In this document: one piece after another, positions 1-10,665 of the stretch
How positions within the stretch are numbered: the stretch's first letter is position 1
Layout of the letters: each line of letters opens with the position of its first letter
The notes under the pieces: model-generated
Seen by the model: only the letters and a program-made list of their open reading frames with translations
The model's database searches: none
What the model was told of the DNA's origin: nothing
Translations under genes and position numbers: made by a program
Assembly (NCBI GenBank): GCA_947652605.1
Contig: OX393577.1
Coordinates: 49,885,494-49,949,493, forward strand
Length of the DNA stretch: 64,000 nucleotides
Direction of reading: 5' to 3'
Origin: Elmis aenea
Taxonomy: Eukaryota; Arthropoda; Insecta; Coleoptera; Elmidae

Positions 1-35
1 TTCGAATAATATTTTTTCCTAGATATTGTTTTTAC

Positions 36-1439
36 CAGGGATGGAAAACGTAACGTAACGATACCCGATAACGTTATAATAACGATTAAATTATAATTTT
101 TTATACAATAACGTAACGATCTAACGATATATTAATAACGTTATATAACGTTATAATAACCGATAACGTTTCGTTAAAAGTTATTTGGTATCGTTATTCT
201 CTATAAATTAAATTTTTATATGGCGATCTTTTTATATTTAGAAGATATAATATTTTGTTTGCATTTTAGAAATTACAATGAAAATAAAATATCTCAACCT
301 TAACGTAATTTTGTAGGTACTATTTTTTAAATTTACATTTACAGATCCCAAAAATAATTTCAGAGTTACAAATAAAAATAATTTTTATACAGCATGTTTC
401 TTAAATAATGCGAAAAAATTCGGGAGGTGATACTTAATCGAAAATTAAGAGTGGTCTTTCAAATTTTTTTTTTCTTTAGGGTCTCCTTTCGGAGTTACAC
501 CCCCCTAAAGGGGATCGGTAAAATTGGGTTTTTATTTTATTTCCCAAATTTGTATAAATGTGGGAGATTTATACTTATAAAAAGGTTTCCCATAGTAATA
601 TTTTTAATCATCTCCCACCTTCACAGGGGGCTGAAAAGTGCGACCTCTGTAGTTGGTAGTTGAAATCTAGCAATTTTAAATTTTCTTTAAAAACTTGATT
701 TATTTAGAAGTTTTTTTATTCTTTAACTGTTCTCGTTAAACCTACAGTTTTTGAGTAAAAAATTATATGAATGAACATGAACAATCAAATATTCCAATAT
801 AAAACGATATTGGATAGAAGTGACGGGTGTAATTCATTTTGACGTTTACGCGGCGATAACTATAAAACGCCCGTCAATTCTACCCAATATGAACATAAAC
901 ATCATATTCACTCATTTAATTTTTTACTTAAAACTGTAAGATTTACGAGAAAAACTAAAGAATAAAAAAGGTTCTAAATAAATCAAACTAACAAAAAAAA
1001 AAATTGCAAAATTTCAGCTCACCAAAAAGTTATGATTAAAAAACCAACTGGGGTCGCACTTATCAGCCCCCTATGAAGGTGGAAGGATTGAAAATAATAC
1101 TATTGGAAACCTTTTAATAAGCATAAAACATCTACCAAATATCATTCTCCTACATTTATCTAAATTTGAGAAATAAAATAAAAACCTAATTTTATCGCTC
1201 CCCTTTAGGGGGGTGTAACTCCGAAAGGAGACGTCTAAGACCCCACTTTATTTTCAATAAGGAATTTTTTCGCATTATTTAAGAAACACCCTGTATATCA
1301 TAATTTGTGTAACGTTATATAACGTTGTATAACATAACAATTCATTTTTTTAACGTTATTTATAACGTTATGTAACGAAAACAAATAATAAATAACGTTA
1401 TACAATAACGTAACGATTTAAAACGTTATTCCATCCCTG
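36..1439. mobile_element. hAT-type element, CAGGGATGGA family, copy 1
   Basis: The ends read CAGGGATGGAAAACG and, inverted, CGTTATTCCATCCCTG. They are flanked by an exact 8-bp direct duplication gtttttac (28-35 and 1440-1447), the target-site length of the hAT superfamily. The subterminal DNA is built of repeated TAACGTTATA / ACGTAACG motifs. There is no transposase ORF, so this is a non-autonomous element. A TA-flanked foldback (390-1293) sits inside it. A sister copy is at 47681-49654. Confidence 0.85.
390..1293. mobile_element. TA-flanked CAGGGTG foldback (CAGGGTGTTTCTTAA subfamily), nested in hAT copy 1
   Basis: The left end is slightly mutated (CAGCATGTTTCTTAA) and the right end is TTAAGAAACACCCTG, with TA on both sides (388-389 and 1294-1295). 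The two halves are inverted copies: the TTTCGGAGTTACACCCCCC block occurs near both ends in opposite orientation. The open frame at 427-663 lies in an arm and I do not regard it as a gene. The closest relative in the window is 50301-51349. Confidence 0.8.
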
Positions 1440-1859
1440 GTTTTTACTTCCAAAAATTTAATGTTGAAAATATGTTAATCACTGATTTGAATGAAAATAA
1501 TACACATGACAACATTGTCATTAGCTGTCATCTCTGTTTTTCTCGTAATTACCTATTTCTAGTTTGTATTAGACAATACCTAAAAGTTTGCAGCTATGTT
1601 TGCGAACTGAGGGCTTTTAGTTCGAACAAATATTATAAATACCTATATAAAAATTGCTGATAAAAAAATGTCCAAAAGCAAATTAATGGATGCAATGTTG
1701 CCAAATTTTTGTTTCTTTAAATGGTTCCTGAAGCCATAGGAAGCATGGTACAATATTTCTGTATTGAGATTTTCGACTTAGAATTTTACAAAGAACATCG
1801 TCACGTGTAGCGCTTCCGCCAATTTAAAATAGAACTAAATGTTATTTAGGTTTGCTATT
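1440..1859. other. AT-rich spacer, nothing recognised
   Basis: The stretch holds only short open frames without coding character and no repeat ends that I could pair. Confidence 0.5.
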
Positions 1860-2694
1860 AACCCTTCAATGCTTAATTTAAAAACAATATTAATTTTTTT
1901 TTAGCGACCTTGACTTTCGAGATATGAAGTAAACTTATATTTTTTTTGTGTATAAACCCTTGTTGGCCATAGCTTTATATAAAAGATCAATAATCGAAAT
2001 ATGGCTGATTTTGTAAAAATTTCATTATTTCGTAAACAAGTGATGTTTGCAGTTAATAAACCACAAAACGTCTTATCCATAAGTATATTTATTTGTATTT
2101 TATAACTGTTTATTGTGGCAATGTGAACATTGTAATATTTTGAAAAGTTTAATATGTTAGAAGTTTATATTTAAATAATAAAAACGTAGCGACTGCTGCA
2201 AAATTCATTTAGAAATTACGTTTGTTTATTTATTGCAAATGTCACTTGTTTGTGAACTCATGGCAACTTTGATAATGCAATTTTTACAAAATTAGCTATA
2301 TCTCGGTTATTTTTTGCAATAAAAGAAAATGATTTTGAAAACCTAAAAATATGCTCATGGCCAACTAGGGTTTATATTTAAACAAATATAAGGTTACTTC
2401 ATATCCAGAAAGTCACGTCGCTAAAAAAAATTATTATTGTTTTTAAATTAAGCATTGAAATGTTTATAAAAAGCCTCATTAACATTTAGTTCTATTTTAA
2501 TAAATAAAGAAGCTATAGTGATTTTAAAAAATGATGAAATTTCATTTTTCGTCTGTAGTGCCAAAATGGGAAGGGATATAAAAAATCTGATTACACAGGC
2601 GATATTTTCTCAAAAAATAGCCCAAGAGACCGATATCAGATTTTTGCCAACTATTACAGTAACCAAGTAAACCATTCGAATTTATTCTACCCTG
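1860..2694. mobile_element. Decayed CAGGGTG foldback (same interior as 10204-10663)
   Basis: The block at about 1870-1975 returns inverted at about 2360-2470; TTAGCGACCTTGACTTTC on one side matches GAAAGTCACGTCGCTAAA on the other. The right end TACCCTG is followed by TA (2695-2696). The segment before it (AAATCTGATTACA, then CAACTATTACAGTAACC) matches the element at 10204-10663. The left terminus is degraded and its position is approximate. Confidence 0.55.
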
Positions 2695-2696
2695 TA

Positions 2697-3401
2697 CTAC
2701 TGGAATCGATAAAGGCCTTATTCGCGAAATAGGCAAGGCAGAATAAAACTTTAACGTGATCCTCATTTACTTGGTGACTAATAGAAAATCAGGTTAAATG
2801 TTGGTCAAAGTTTGTTTTTCAGTAGTACCTTTTTAATGTTTATACCAAAAACTGTGCAAACCTTGTTCACTTATTCGGCGTAACACATATAAAGCTACAG
2901 TGTTTTACAGACAAACTGTATGAAAAGCAAAGATTTTAAAGTAAAGCTTCGTAGAGAGCTATTCAACTTAATTTCCATATAATAATTTCTTTAAATTAAT
3001 CGATTATTTTCAACTTTTCCCAACATGTGTGTGTATCAACGCTTTTCGTCCTTATCTTTCAGTTCCCGTTATTCGCTGTTTGATAAACTAATCTACCTAA
3101 GGATGTCCCTATCATTATTTTAGTAGCATAGGCCACTCGAAAAGTTTTGTAAACACATGCTATGTGTGCGTTGTGCGCCAAAGTAACATGTAATGTACGA
3201 TACTTCTGATCGAGTTGTTTAACAACAATAGTAAATATACATATAAGAGATATTATCCACACTGTAAAACGCATTTAATAATGAAAGATAGCCATTAATA
3301 TATTTGGAGTTTAAGTACAATTTTTAAATTAAAATTTTTCGGTATTATTATTGCAAAAATCCACACCGATCGTTTTCGTTCATTTTGATCTACCTATAGC
3401 A
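2697..3401. other. Unannotated stretch
   Basis: No gene, RNA or paired repeat recognised. The short minus-strand frame at 3059-3274 has no recognisable similarity. Confidence 0.45.
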
Positions 3402-3836
3402 CATTATAGCAGGGATGGAGAGTCGGAGTCGGTAAAAAAGTATCGACTCCCGACTCTTTTTTATACGTAGTATGAAGAAAGTATTGTGATCGCAAAAGTT
3501 TTTATAAAAAACTGATTTTTTACATTTTCTTCATTATGTATTAAATTATTATTATAGTAGGCTGTACATTCCATAAATGGAATTATAGCCGCTCTTTAGA
3601 GCCCTGCTGACTATTATTGTCCGGGTAGTCACTCTGCTGTTTCTGTTTTCGTTTTCTATAGCTCGTTGTTTGATTTTGCACCTTGCACGATTTGTTTCCA
3701 CATTTGTCTATCCAGCATTTTCTTTCTCCATCCCGTTATTCCTATTTTTCCTATGTCGGCGGTCACTTGGTCTTCCCAGCGTATTTTCGGTCTTCCTCTC
3801 GATCTCGTCCCTTGTGGTTTCCATTTTAAGATCTTT

Positions 3837-4322
3837 TTAAGTATCTTGTCTTCTATTTATATGTCCATACCATCTAATTCTTGCAGCTTTTATTACTTTG
3901 ACTATATCTTCCCCTTTTAGTATTGTTTTAATTTCGTTATTCGTTAACCTTATGTATTCCTCTTCTATTTTTCTTGCTCCATAAATTTTCCTCACTATTT
4001 TTCTCTCGAAGATTTTAAAATTTTCTTCTTCTTTTCTTGTCATGCACATTGTCTCTGCTCCGTATATCACCACAGGCCGTATTGCTGTTTTATAGATTCG
4101 CATTTTTGTATTATTACTAATTTTCTTCTCTTTCATGTATATTTTATATTTATAATATGCTTTGTATCCCGCTTGTATCCGTTGTTTCATTTCTTCCCCC
4201 TTGTGGTTCTGGCGATTAATTGCTGTTCCCAGATATTTAAAATTTTCTACTTCCTCGAATGTATGATTTCCTACTATTACTTGTCTGTTTTCCCCTTCGG
4301 TATGCTTCTTTTTTATTTCCAT
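3837..4322 (-). pseudogene. LINE ORF2, C-terminal part after the reverse transcriptase
   Basis: It continues the RT polypeptide after a frameshift. The segment holds VENFKYLGTAINRQ (RT thumb-like), KTAIRPVVIYGAETMC, and the C-terminal ARIRWYGHINRRQDT typical of this LINE group. The ATG at 4322 is an internal Met. It abuts the RT core with a short overlap in another frame, which marks the break. The stop at 3837 is followed by the 3' untranslated part. Confidence 0.8.
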
Positions 4323-5167
4323 ATATTTTGTTTTTCTTGGTTTATTTTAAGTCCTCTTTTCTTTGCCTCCGTCTCGATTTTCGATAGTGCTTTTTTTAAA
4401 GTTTTCCTGTATCTTGCTATTAATGCTAGGTCGTTGGCATATGCCACTATTTGTGCTGATTTTTCAATAATTGTCCCTTTTATTCCACATTTTCTGATTA
4501 TGCCTTCTAGCGCTATGTTAAATATTGTAGCTGATAGCTGATCGCCTTGTTTGACCCCTTTGTTAAATTCAAATTCTTTGGAGATTCCTTCGTGTGATAG
4601 TATTGCTGCTCTTGATCCCTCCATAGTCATTTTTATTAATCTGACTAGCTTGTTTGGGATTCCTATTTCTTCAGCATCTGTGTATATTACGTTTCGCTTT
4701 AGGCTATCAAAAGCTTGTTTGAAGTCAATAAAAACTATTTGTATCTCTATATTGTTCTCGTAGCATTTTTCTATAATCTGGTTTAGCGTAAATATTGCAT
4801 CAACGGTGGATCTTCCTTGTCTAAAGCCATGTTGGTATTCGCCTATTCCTGTATTTGTATATTCTTTTATTCTTTCTAGTATTATTAGTGTAAGTATTTT
4901 ATAGGCTGTGTTTAGTAGCGATATTCCTCTGTAGTTTTCACAGTTCTTTGGGTTACCTTTCTTGTATATTGGGACGATTATTCCACTCTTCCAGTCGTTA
5001 GGCATTCTCTCCTGTTTCCATATCTGTGCTATTAGTCTGTATATTCTTTGCTTTAGTTCTTCTCCCCCATACTTTATTAATTCTGCGCTTATATCGTCCG
5101 GTCCTGCGGCTTTTTTATTTTTCATCTTGTATATCTTTTTATAGCACTCTTCTTGGGTGGGTGTCAT
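4313..5167 (-). pseudogene. LINE ORF2, reverse transcriptase core with YAND in place of YADD
   Basis: This is the reverse transcriptase of the same LINE. Visible RT blocks: AAGPDDISAELIKYGG, a GIIVPIYKKGNPKNCENYRG block, HGFRQGRSTVDAIF, FIDFKQAFDSL (first catalytic Asp), GVKQGDQLS, then VAYANDLALIA, where the family has YADD. The Asp-to-Asn change lies in the codon at 4433-4435 and removes a metal-binding residue, so the enzyme would be inactive. The frame ends in INQEK plus a wrong tail, and the next segment resumes in another frame at about 4325, consistent with a one-base loss in an A run. Start and end are frame limits, not a real protein. Confidence 0.88.
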
Positions 5168-5211
5168 CTGGTCTCCGTCTTCATTATTGATTTCTTCGCT
5201 GCTTATATTTT

Positions 5212-6593
5212 CTATGTCTTCGCGAACACGCTATTCAGTAACTTCTTAAAATGCTCTTCCCATTTTTCGTTATCTATATTCACGGTCGCTCTTTTCCTGT
5301 TTTGTTTTCTAACTTGCCTGTATAGCTTTGCGTTGTGTTGATTATCTTTCTCTATTTCATCCATTACTTTATCGATCCATAATGTCTTTTTCCGTTTCAT
5401 TAGCTTTGTACTTTCTTTTCTGCTTTGCTTGTATTTTTCATAGTCATCTGCTGCTCCCGTATTTAACCATTTCATTCTGTTATTCCTCTTTGCTTTTAAT
5501 ATTGTTTCACATTCACTGTCAAACCATTTGTGTTTTTTGTTAGTTTGTTCTCTGCCTAGTGTATTTTCTGCTGTGCTAGTTATACTATTTTTTATATTTC
5601 TCCATTCTTCTTCAATATTTTCTTCCTCTTGGTTTTTTGCTAGTTGTTCTTTCATGTCATTTTCATATATTCTTTGGTTTCTTTCTGTCTTTAAGTTTTC
5701 TACGTTCCATTTTCTTCTCATTAGCTGTTTTCCCATTTTACAGATTACTCTTAGCTTTACCTCTGCTATTACTAAATGATGGTCAGTATCAACATTAGCC
5801 CCTCTGTAAGATCTTACATCTTGTATCATTTTTTCCCTTTTTTTGCTGATTAGTATATGGTCGATTTGGTTTCCTGTTGTTCGTCCTGGTATTATCCAAG
5901 TTTCCTTATGCTCCCTTTTATGTTTAAACTTTGTGCTTGCTATATACATGTTCATTTCTGTCGCTAAGTTACACACTCTCTCTCCATTATCATTGTTTAT
6001 GTCATGTATTGTCTCTTTCCCTGCTATATTGTGTAATCGTCGTTCCCTACCAATTTTAGCGTTTAGATCTCCAATCACTATGAGTGTTTCGTGTTTTGTT
6101 GAGTTATCACATGTTTTTTCTAGATCTTCATAAAAATCGTCTTTTTCTTCTTCGCTTGCGTCTTCTGTTGGTGCGTATACATTTACTATTTTAATGTCTG
6201 CGATGTCATTTTTCACTATCAAGTATGATATTCTTCCGTTTATTCTTTTGAACTCTTTAATTTTTTTCTTAAATTCTTTATTAATCATGAACCCAGTTCC
6301 ATTTTTGCCCTGTTTTGTCTCCCCTCCGAAGTATAGTGTGTAGTTCTCCTTCTCTACTCTCCCTTCTACTTCCATCTAATTTCTTGTAGTGCTAAAATTC
6401 CGATTTTATATTCCATCATTTGGTGTGCTATCTCCTCCATTCTTCCTATCTCCAACATTGTCCGCACGTTCCATGTGCCAATTCTTGTTTTGTTTCTTTT
6501 TCTATTTTTCTTTTTAACCCTTTTCCTTTTCATTTTAATTTTAGGTTCGTATATTATTGTTTTACTATTTTTGTTTTTATGTGTTTTTTCCAT
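5212..6593 (-). pseudogene. LINE ORF2, endonuclease domain (frameshifted)
   Basis: This is an apurinic-endonuclease-like domain that would nick the target DNA to prime reverse transcription. Motifs on the minus strand: GTWNVRTM and LQEIRWK in the first piece (6593-6366), then VIGDLNAKIG, the active-site-like TTGNQIDHILIS, and VDTDHHLVIAEVKL in the second (6375-5212). The two pieces overlap in different frames around 6366-6375, so a small indel broke the frame after LQEIRWK. The second piece then leaves frame at about 5220, before the RT. The C-terminal part of the second piece is a charged linker. The parts are in the normal order for an APE-type ORF2. Confidence 0.8.
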
Positions 6594-6652
6594 ACTCTTT
6601 TCCTTGTTCTTTGCCTGGTCTTTTCCTACACATCCATTTCTTGCTATTTCGG

Positions 6653-7140
6653 TTAGTTTTTTGATGTTTCTAGTCGTTCTCTATCCTTGTTCCATCTCCA
6701 TTCCTGTCCCTCGATTATAACCTTACTGAATCCTATTTGTGCAGTTTTCCCTTTTTGTCTTTCTTCATGTGCTCTTGCTCGTATCTGCTTTTGCATGTAT
6801 CTTTCTGCTTTAGTTAGATCATGGTTAATGAAAATACGTTCGTCTTTCAATTTATTAAGTTTTTGTTTGTTTTGCATGATCCTATTCTTGTCTTGCATAT
6901 TGTCTAGTTCTATCAGACAAATGTTCGGTCCTAATTTATGTGCTTCCTTAATTTGCACTTTAATTTCTAGGTATTTTTCTATAGCTTTGTTTAGTGTTTC
7001 TGTTAGGGCGTTTTCTTTCGTATGGTCCATTTGTATCCCTGTTATTACTACATTCTTCCCTCTTTTTTGTTTTTCTAACCAATTCATATCTCTCTTAATA
7101 TTGTTCAGTTCCTTCCGAATTTCCTCGTTCTCTGTATTAA
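6653..7140 (-). pseudogene. LINE ORF1-like protein, N-terminally truncated
   Basis: The visible product is rich in Lys and Glu. A coiled-coil-like start (NTENEEIRKELNNIKRDM, upstream of the first Met at 7087) is followed by a segment containing GKNVVITGI, about residues 10-18 of the Met-started frame. This resembles the RNA-binding ORF1 region of LINEs, which coats the element RNA and aids target-primed reverse transcription in that family. The start codon at 7087 is probably not the native start, because the frame stays open upstream until the element is truncated. It lies just 5' of the endonuclease ORF, as expected for ORF1 before ORF2. The role is inferred from position and general character. 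Confidence 0.6.
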
Positions 7141-7319
7141 ATAGAAAATTAAAATATTAAACTTTGTTTACCATCGGGAGTCGGAGTCGGGAGTCGGAGT
7201 CGGAGTCGGGAGTCGGGAGTCGGAGTCGGAGTCGGAGTCGATTTTTACAAATACCAACTCGGGAGTCGGGAGTCGGGAGTCGATTATTTTTCTGCCGCCT
7301 CCCCATCCCTGCATTATAG

Positions 7320-7401
7320 ACGGGTCGCAGCGCATAGGCGCTTGGCCTGCTAGGCGTATTTTTGCGCGTGACCGTTACATCCCGCTGCGACCTGTCCAAG
7401 T
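7320..7401. other. Short GC-richer spacer between two hAT elements
   Basis: About 80 bp between the duplication of the element ending at 7311 and that of the next. The sequence is GC-richer than its surroundings, and I found no motif beyond that. Confidence 0.3.
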
Positions 7402-7409
7402 AAGCGACA

Positions 7410-7619
7410 CAGAGCCGGTTCTAGGGACCGAGTTAAAGTAAAGTGTTAAAAATGTTACTAAAAAATTAAAGAAACAGGCTGGCGATAAAAAAAAGCTCCT
7501 CTCGCCCTTATTTTGTCTATACCAAGAAACACCTAGCGGGGCCGGCCTGCCCTGTGCGTGTGGTTTAGACGCAGGGCTGTGTGCGGTGCACACTCTGCAC
7601 ATCTCTAAATCCGGCCCTG
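7410..7619. mobile_element. hAT MITE, CAGAGCCGG family, copy 1
   Basis: It starts CAGAGCCGGTTCTAGGG and ends AAATCCGGCCCTG. The flanking 8-mers aagcgaca / atgcgaca match 7 of 8 (7402-7409 and 7620-7627). The interior (AGTTAAAGTAAA, then GCTCCTC, GGGGCCGGCCTGCC and GTGCACACTCTGCACA) recurs at 34881-35202. There is no ORF of note. Confidence 0.75.
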
Positions 7620-8015
7620 ATGCGACAACTCGCGAAAATCAGCGTACATGTTTATTAGGTAACGGAAACGCATTGGAATTGTATATTATTTAGGTATTTA
7701 CATATTTTTTTCTTAAATGGATGAAAAACTACTTTTAAAAAAACGTATTTGCATTTACTGGCATTTCTTTCCAATCGTGGATGCGGTCAACAAATTTTTT
7801 TATTGTTTCTGATAAAACACTTCTCTAAGAATGTGATTCAAAGCTATTCTTTTGACGAAGGACATTTTTGGCGGACCTTTCCATCGAGCTCTTCCCAATC
7901 AATATCTACAGGATTCAGTTCTGAAGATTGTGTTCGCCAAATCATGTTATTCAAGACACTTTCTGCCTCTTTATCTTTTTAATAGCCTCTGTACAATTTT
8001 GATTTGTATTTAAAG

Positions 8016-8386
8016 CAGGAACTCGGACCGCAAAGAATAACGGTTCAGTTCCGGTTACGGTTCAATGCCTTTGTTGTTTTTAAAGTATACATTAGTCAAA
8101 TATTCATATTTACAAATTGAACTGTCTGAAATTTTTCTATTTTTAGTCATATGTAATTAAAATTAACAAAATAAAAAATATACAGCGTCTTTAAAATACG
8201 TAATTGGTCTGAACCGTTGTACGAACCGGTTGAAGCGGTTCGAACCGGTTCACACCAGTCGGTTCGGTTTGATTTTGCGGTTTTGTGATTTTTTTACCAA
8301 AAAGGTTCAATACTGGTTTACGGTTCATGAAAACTGCACCGGTTCGTTCCGGTTTTTGCTCCAGTTCCGGTTCGGTCGAGTCCCTA
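8016..8386. mobile_element. hAT MITE with CGGTTCGAACC repeats
   Basis: It runs from CAGGAACTCGGACCG to CGGTCGAGTCCCTA. The flanking 8-mers atttaaag / gtttaaag match 7 of 8 (8008-8015 and 8387-8394). Subterminal GGTTC / GAACC motifs occur in both orientations throughout. It is non-coding. Confidence 0.75.
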
Positions 8387-8429
8387 GTTTAAAGTAATTA
8401 TGTTGTTGCATAGTGAACCCATCACTATT

Positions 8430-8835
8430 AGCCGCCTTTACACACAGACGCTTTCCTGCGCGATAGAGCGTACGCTTTTACGCGTTGGCCTTCACAGGAC
8501 TTTTTAAATTCCCTTCTAAAGGACCCACTTAGACTCTGAATTCTTTTGACAATGAAATCCTAATTTGCGCCGGGAAAACCTTGTGCCTTGCAAAATTTTA
8601 TGATTTTATGCCAGTAAGTATACTCTAGTAAGTATAGTCTAGTAAGACGTTTTGAACTATTAGCGTGTGGTAAAGCGCGTTTTGTGGAATGTTGACTTGC
8701 ACAAGATTGCGCCTACACGATTTCCGACACACTTTCATTTGCCTTTGCACTCCTTTTGCACACTTAAATCTTTCTCGCGCGAAATCATACCCGCCGCTCA
8801 ATCGCGCAGGAAAGCGTCTGTGTGTAAAGGCAGCT
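8430..8835. mobile_element. Hairpin MITE, PIF/Harbinger-like
   Basis: The left arm AGCCGCCTTTACACACAGAC is mirrored by a right arm ending GTGTGTAAAGGCAGCT, and GCTTTCCTGCGCGAT pairs with ATCGCGCAGGAAAGC. A 3-bp ATT lies on each side (8427-8429, 8836-8838). The 3-bp duplication suggests PIF/Harbinger. The arms are about 50 bp and the central 300 bp is not obviously paired. The frames across the right arm on both strands are by-products of the repeat. Confidence 0.6.
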
Positions 8836-8869
8836 ATTGGTCGCAGTCCTGGTACAACGTTGACTTCAG

Positions 8870-9245
8870 TTTGTGATACAAAAATATTTTTTCTACGACC
8901 ACTAATGTAAATGACTCTTACCGTACAGCCTGCATGCATAGTAAGTGGGTCCTTACGCACGGTAAGCAAAAAGCACAGTTTTTTTTTTTTTAAGAAATGA
9001 TCAAAGTAGACTCACGTGAACCACTTCCTGCATGCCTAGTAAGTGAGTTATAACGCACGGTAATCAAAACGAGCGCTTGTCTAGAAACGTCAAAGTAGGC
9101 TTACGTCGAAATTGACAAGATCACGTAATAACATGTGTATATTAGCCAAAAAGCCGTTAAAATCGTAGGCATTATGTGATCGTAGAAAAAGTAAGCTACA
9201 TAACACGAGTTATGTCTATTATTACGATATCGAAAACTTTGGTGA
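8870..9245. repeat. Repeat shared in inverted orientation with 51720-52080
   Basis: The blocks CTTACCGTACAGCCTGCATG, GAGTTATAACGCACGGTAA, CTTGTCTAGAAA and CAAAGTAGGCTTACGTC occur here and, reverse-complemented, at about 51720-52050. There they lie inside an element with readable ends (51527-52174). This copy is partial; I could not find its termini. Confidence 0.7.
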
Positions 9246-10203
9246 GTTTTTTGTTTACTTCTGTTAACACGAAATTCCTTTAACACGAAAAACTATTGCG
9301 GTCCGAATGGTTTCGTATTAAACGGTTTCCACCGTATTTCTAAATCAGTCTTATACTAAACATGTTCAAGTTTAGCACTGGAGCGATAAGATTAAAAAAA
9401 TGCCATAGATCTTGGCTTATGTAAAACAGTTTTGAAAAAAGAACTATAGCCGCATTTTTAACAACGCTAACGGCCCATGCACGGCAAAAATTAAACGTTT
9501 AAATTTTAAAACTGCATGTCCAATTACTTTTCTATATTTAAACTTATAAAGAACCATCTTGTAGCGAATATCATAACTTTCAGGTAATCATAAATTTTTA
9601 ATGTAACGTAGGCAACGCGTTTTGAAATAGGATGTGATCTACGGGTTTTTGAAATTTATCTACAAATATAGTAGCCACGTAGTAGCACATGTGCGTGCCG
9701 TTCCTCAACCAGGTAAGTTTAATGTTGCGTCCACATAAAATAGCCCAGGCTGAAATAATAAAATTTTATTTGTATTACACCGAGAAACCTTAAGTGAAAG
9801 TAAGAAATAAGATCATCACAACATGAAACGCGCTGTATATTTTAGATCCAGAAAGCTCAAAATGTAGTTTATAAAATGTAAAAAGTAACAGACAAAATCG
9901 AGAAATATTATTTCGATAAAGGCAGATTTGTTTGCGTCAAAATAGTGCACGGGGATTAAATGAGATGTTCGAAATTCCCGTCCATTATCAGTATCATTTT
10001 ATTAAAGAAATAAGGATTTTGGTAGAGCCCGCGGGTACATTTGTTATTTGCATGCGCCCGCGACAATTAATAAAATTTTAAAAATATATATAACCATTTA
10101 GATAATTACGAATATATTTATTTAATTTAAATAAGGTGAAGTTCAAATAATTAATAAGTTTATATTTATATTTTCTTATTAAACAATAGGAGTAAATAAT
10201 ATA
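9246..10203. other. Unannotated AT-rich stretch
   Basis: No ORF, RNA gene or paired repeat ends recognised. The next foldback's TA is at 10202-10203. Confidence 0.45.
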
Positions 10204-10663
10204 CAGGGTGGAAAAAATTCGAATGTTTAACTGGTTATCTCGGTTACCGTAATAGTTAGGGGAAATCTGATATGCGTCTCTTGGGCTTTCTTTTGAGATA
10301 AGAACGCGTGTGTAATCAGATTTTTTATATCGCTTTCCATTTTGGCACTATAGGCGAAAAATGAAATATCATCATTTTTGAAAATTTGCCATAACTTTTT
10401 TATTTACTAAACTAAAACAAAATGTTACCTACATTTTTAGTAGCTTTTCAATACTTACTATAAAAACAAAATTAAATATTTTTAGCGACCTTGACTAAAG
10501 GGATATGACGTTAATTACATTTTTTTTAAATAAAAACCCTAAAAAATCTGATTACATACGCTTTCTTCTCTCAAAAAAATTGCCCAAGAGATCAATATCA
10601 GATTTTCGCCAACTATTACGGTAACCGAGATACCCGTAAAACATTCGAATTTTTTGAACCCTG
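10204..10663. mobile_element. TA-flanked foldback A
   Basis: The left end is CAGGGTGGAAAAAATTCGAA and the right end TTCGAATTTTTTGAACCCTG (one terminal mismatch). TA lies before it (10202-10203), and a TA after it (10664-10665) is shared with the next element. The two halves pair: TCTGATATGCGTCTCTTGGG with CCCAAGAGATCAATATCAGA, and CGGTTACCGTAATAGTTAG with the inverse at about 10611-10629. It is non-coding. The same family occurs at 1860-2694. Confidence 0.75.
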
Positions 10664-10665
10664 TA

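Larger units (their letters stand above)
3520..7165 (-). mobile_element. Non-LTR retrotransposon (two-ORF, APE-type endonuclease), 5'-truncated and broken
   Basis: On the minus strand it reads in order: an ORF1-like protein (7140-6653), an APE-type endonuclease (6593-5212), a reverse transcriptase (5167-4313) and an RT C-terminal part (4322-3837). The 5' edge (about 7165) cuts into ORF1. The 3' boundary near 3470-3520 is uncertain. The coding frame breaks at least at about 6370, 5220 and 4325, and the RT catalytic YADD reads YAND, so the copy is dead. The protein type is the one often mis-annotated in insect genomes as craniofacial development protein 2-like. I cannot place it safely in a clade. 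Confidence 0.85.
3410..7311. mobile_element. hAT-type element with GAGTCGG repeats, split by a LINE
   Basis: The termini are CAGGGATGGAGAG and (inverted) CCCCATCCCTG, with an exact 8-bp duplication cattatag at 3402-3409 and 7312-7319. The subterminal DNA consists of tandem GAGTCGG / CGACTCC units (3420-3456 and 7173-7283). The middle, roughly 3470-7165, is a non-LTR retrotransposon on the minus strand, so the original element was only a few hundred bp. It shares terminal bases with the elements at 36-1439 and 47681-49654 but has a different subterminal motif. Confidence 0.8.

Noticed and set aside
6687..7160. 157-codon plus-strand frame, and other plus frames across 3666-6720
   Set aside because: They run antisense to the LINE ORFs; the minus strand carries the recognisable endonuclease and RT motifs.
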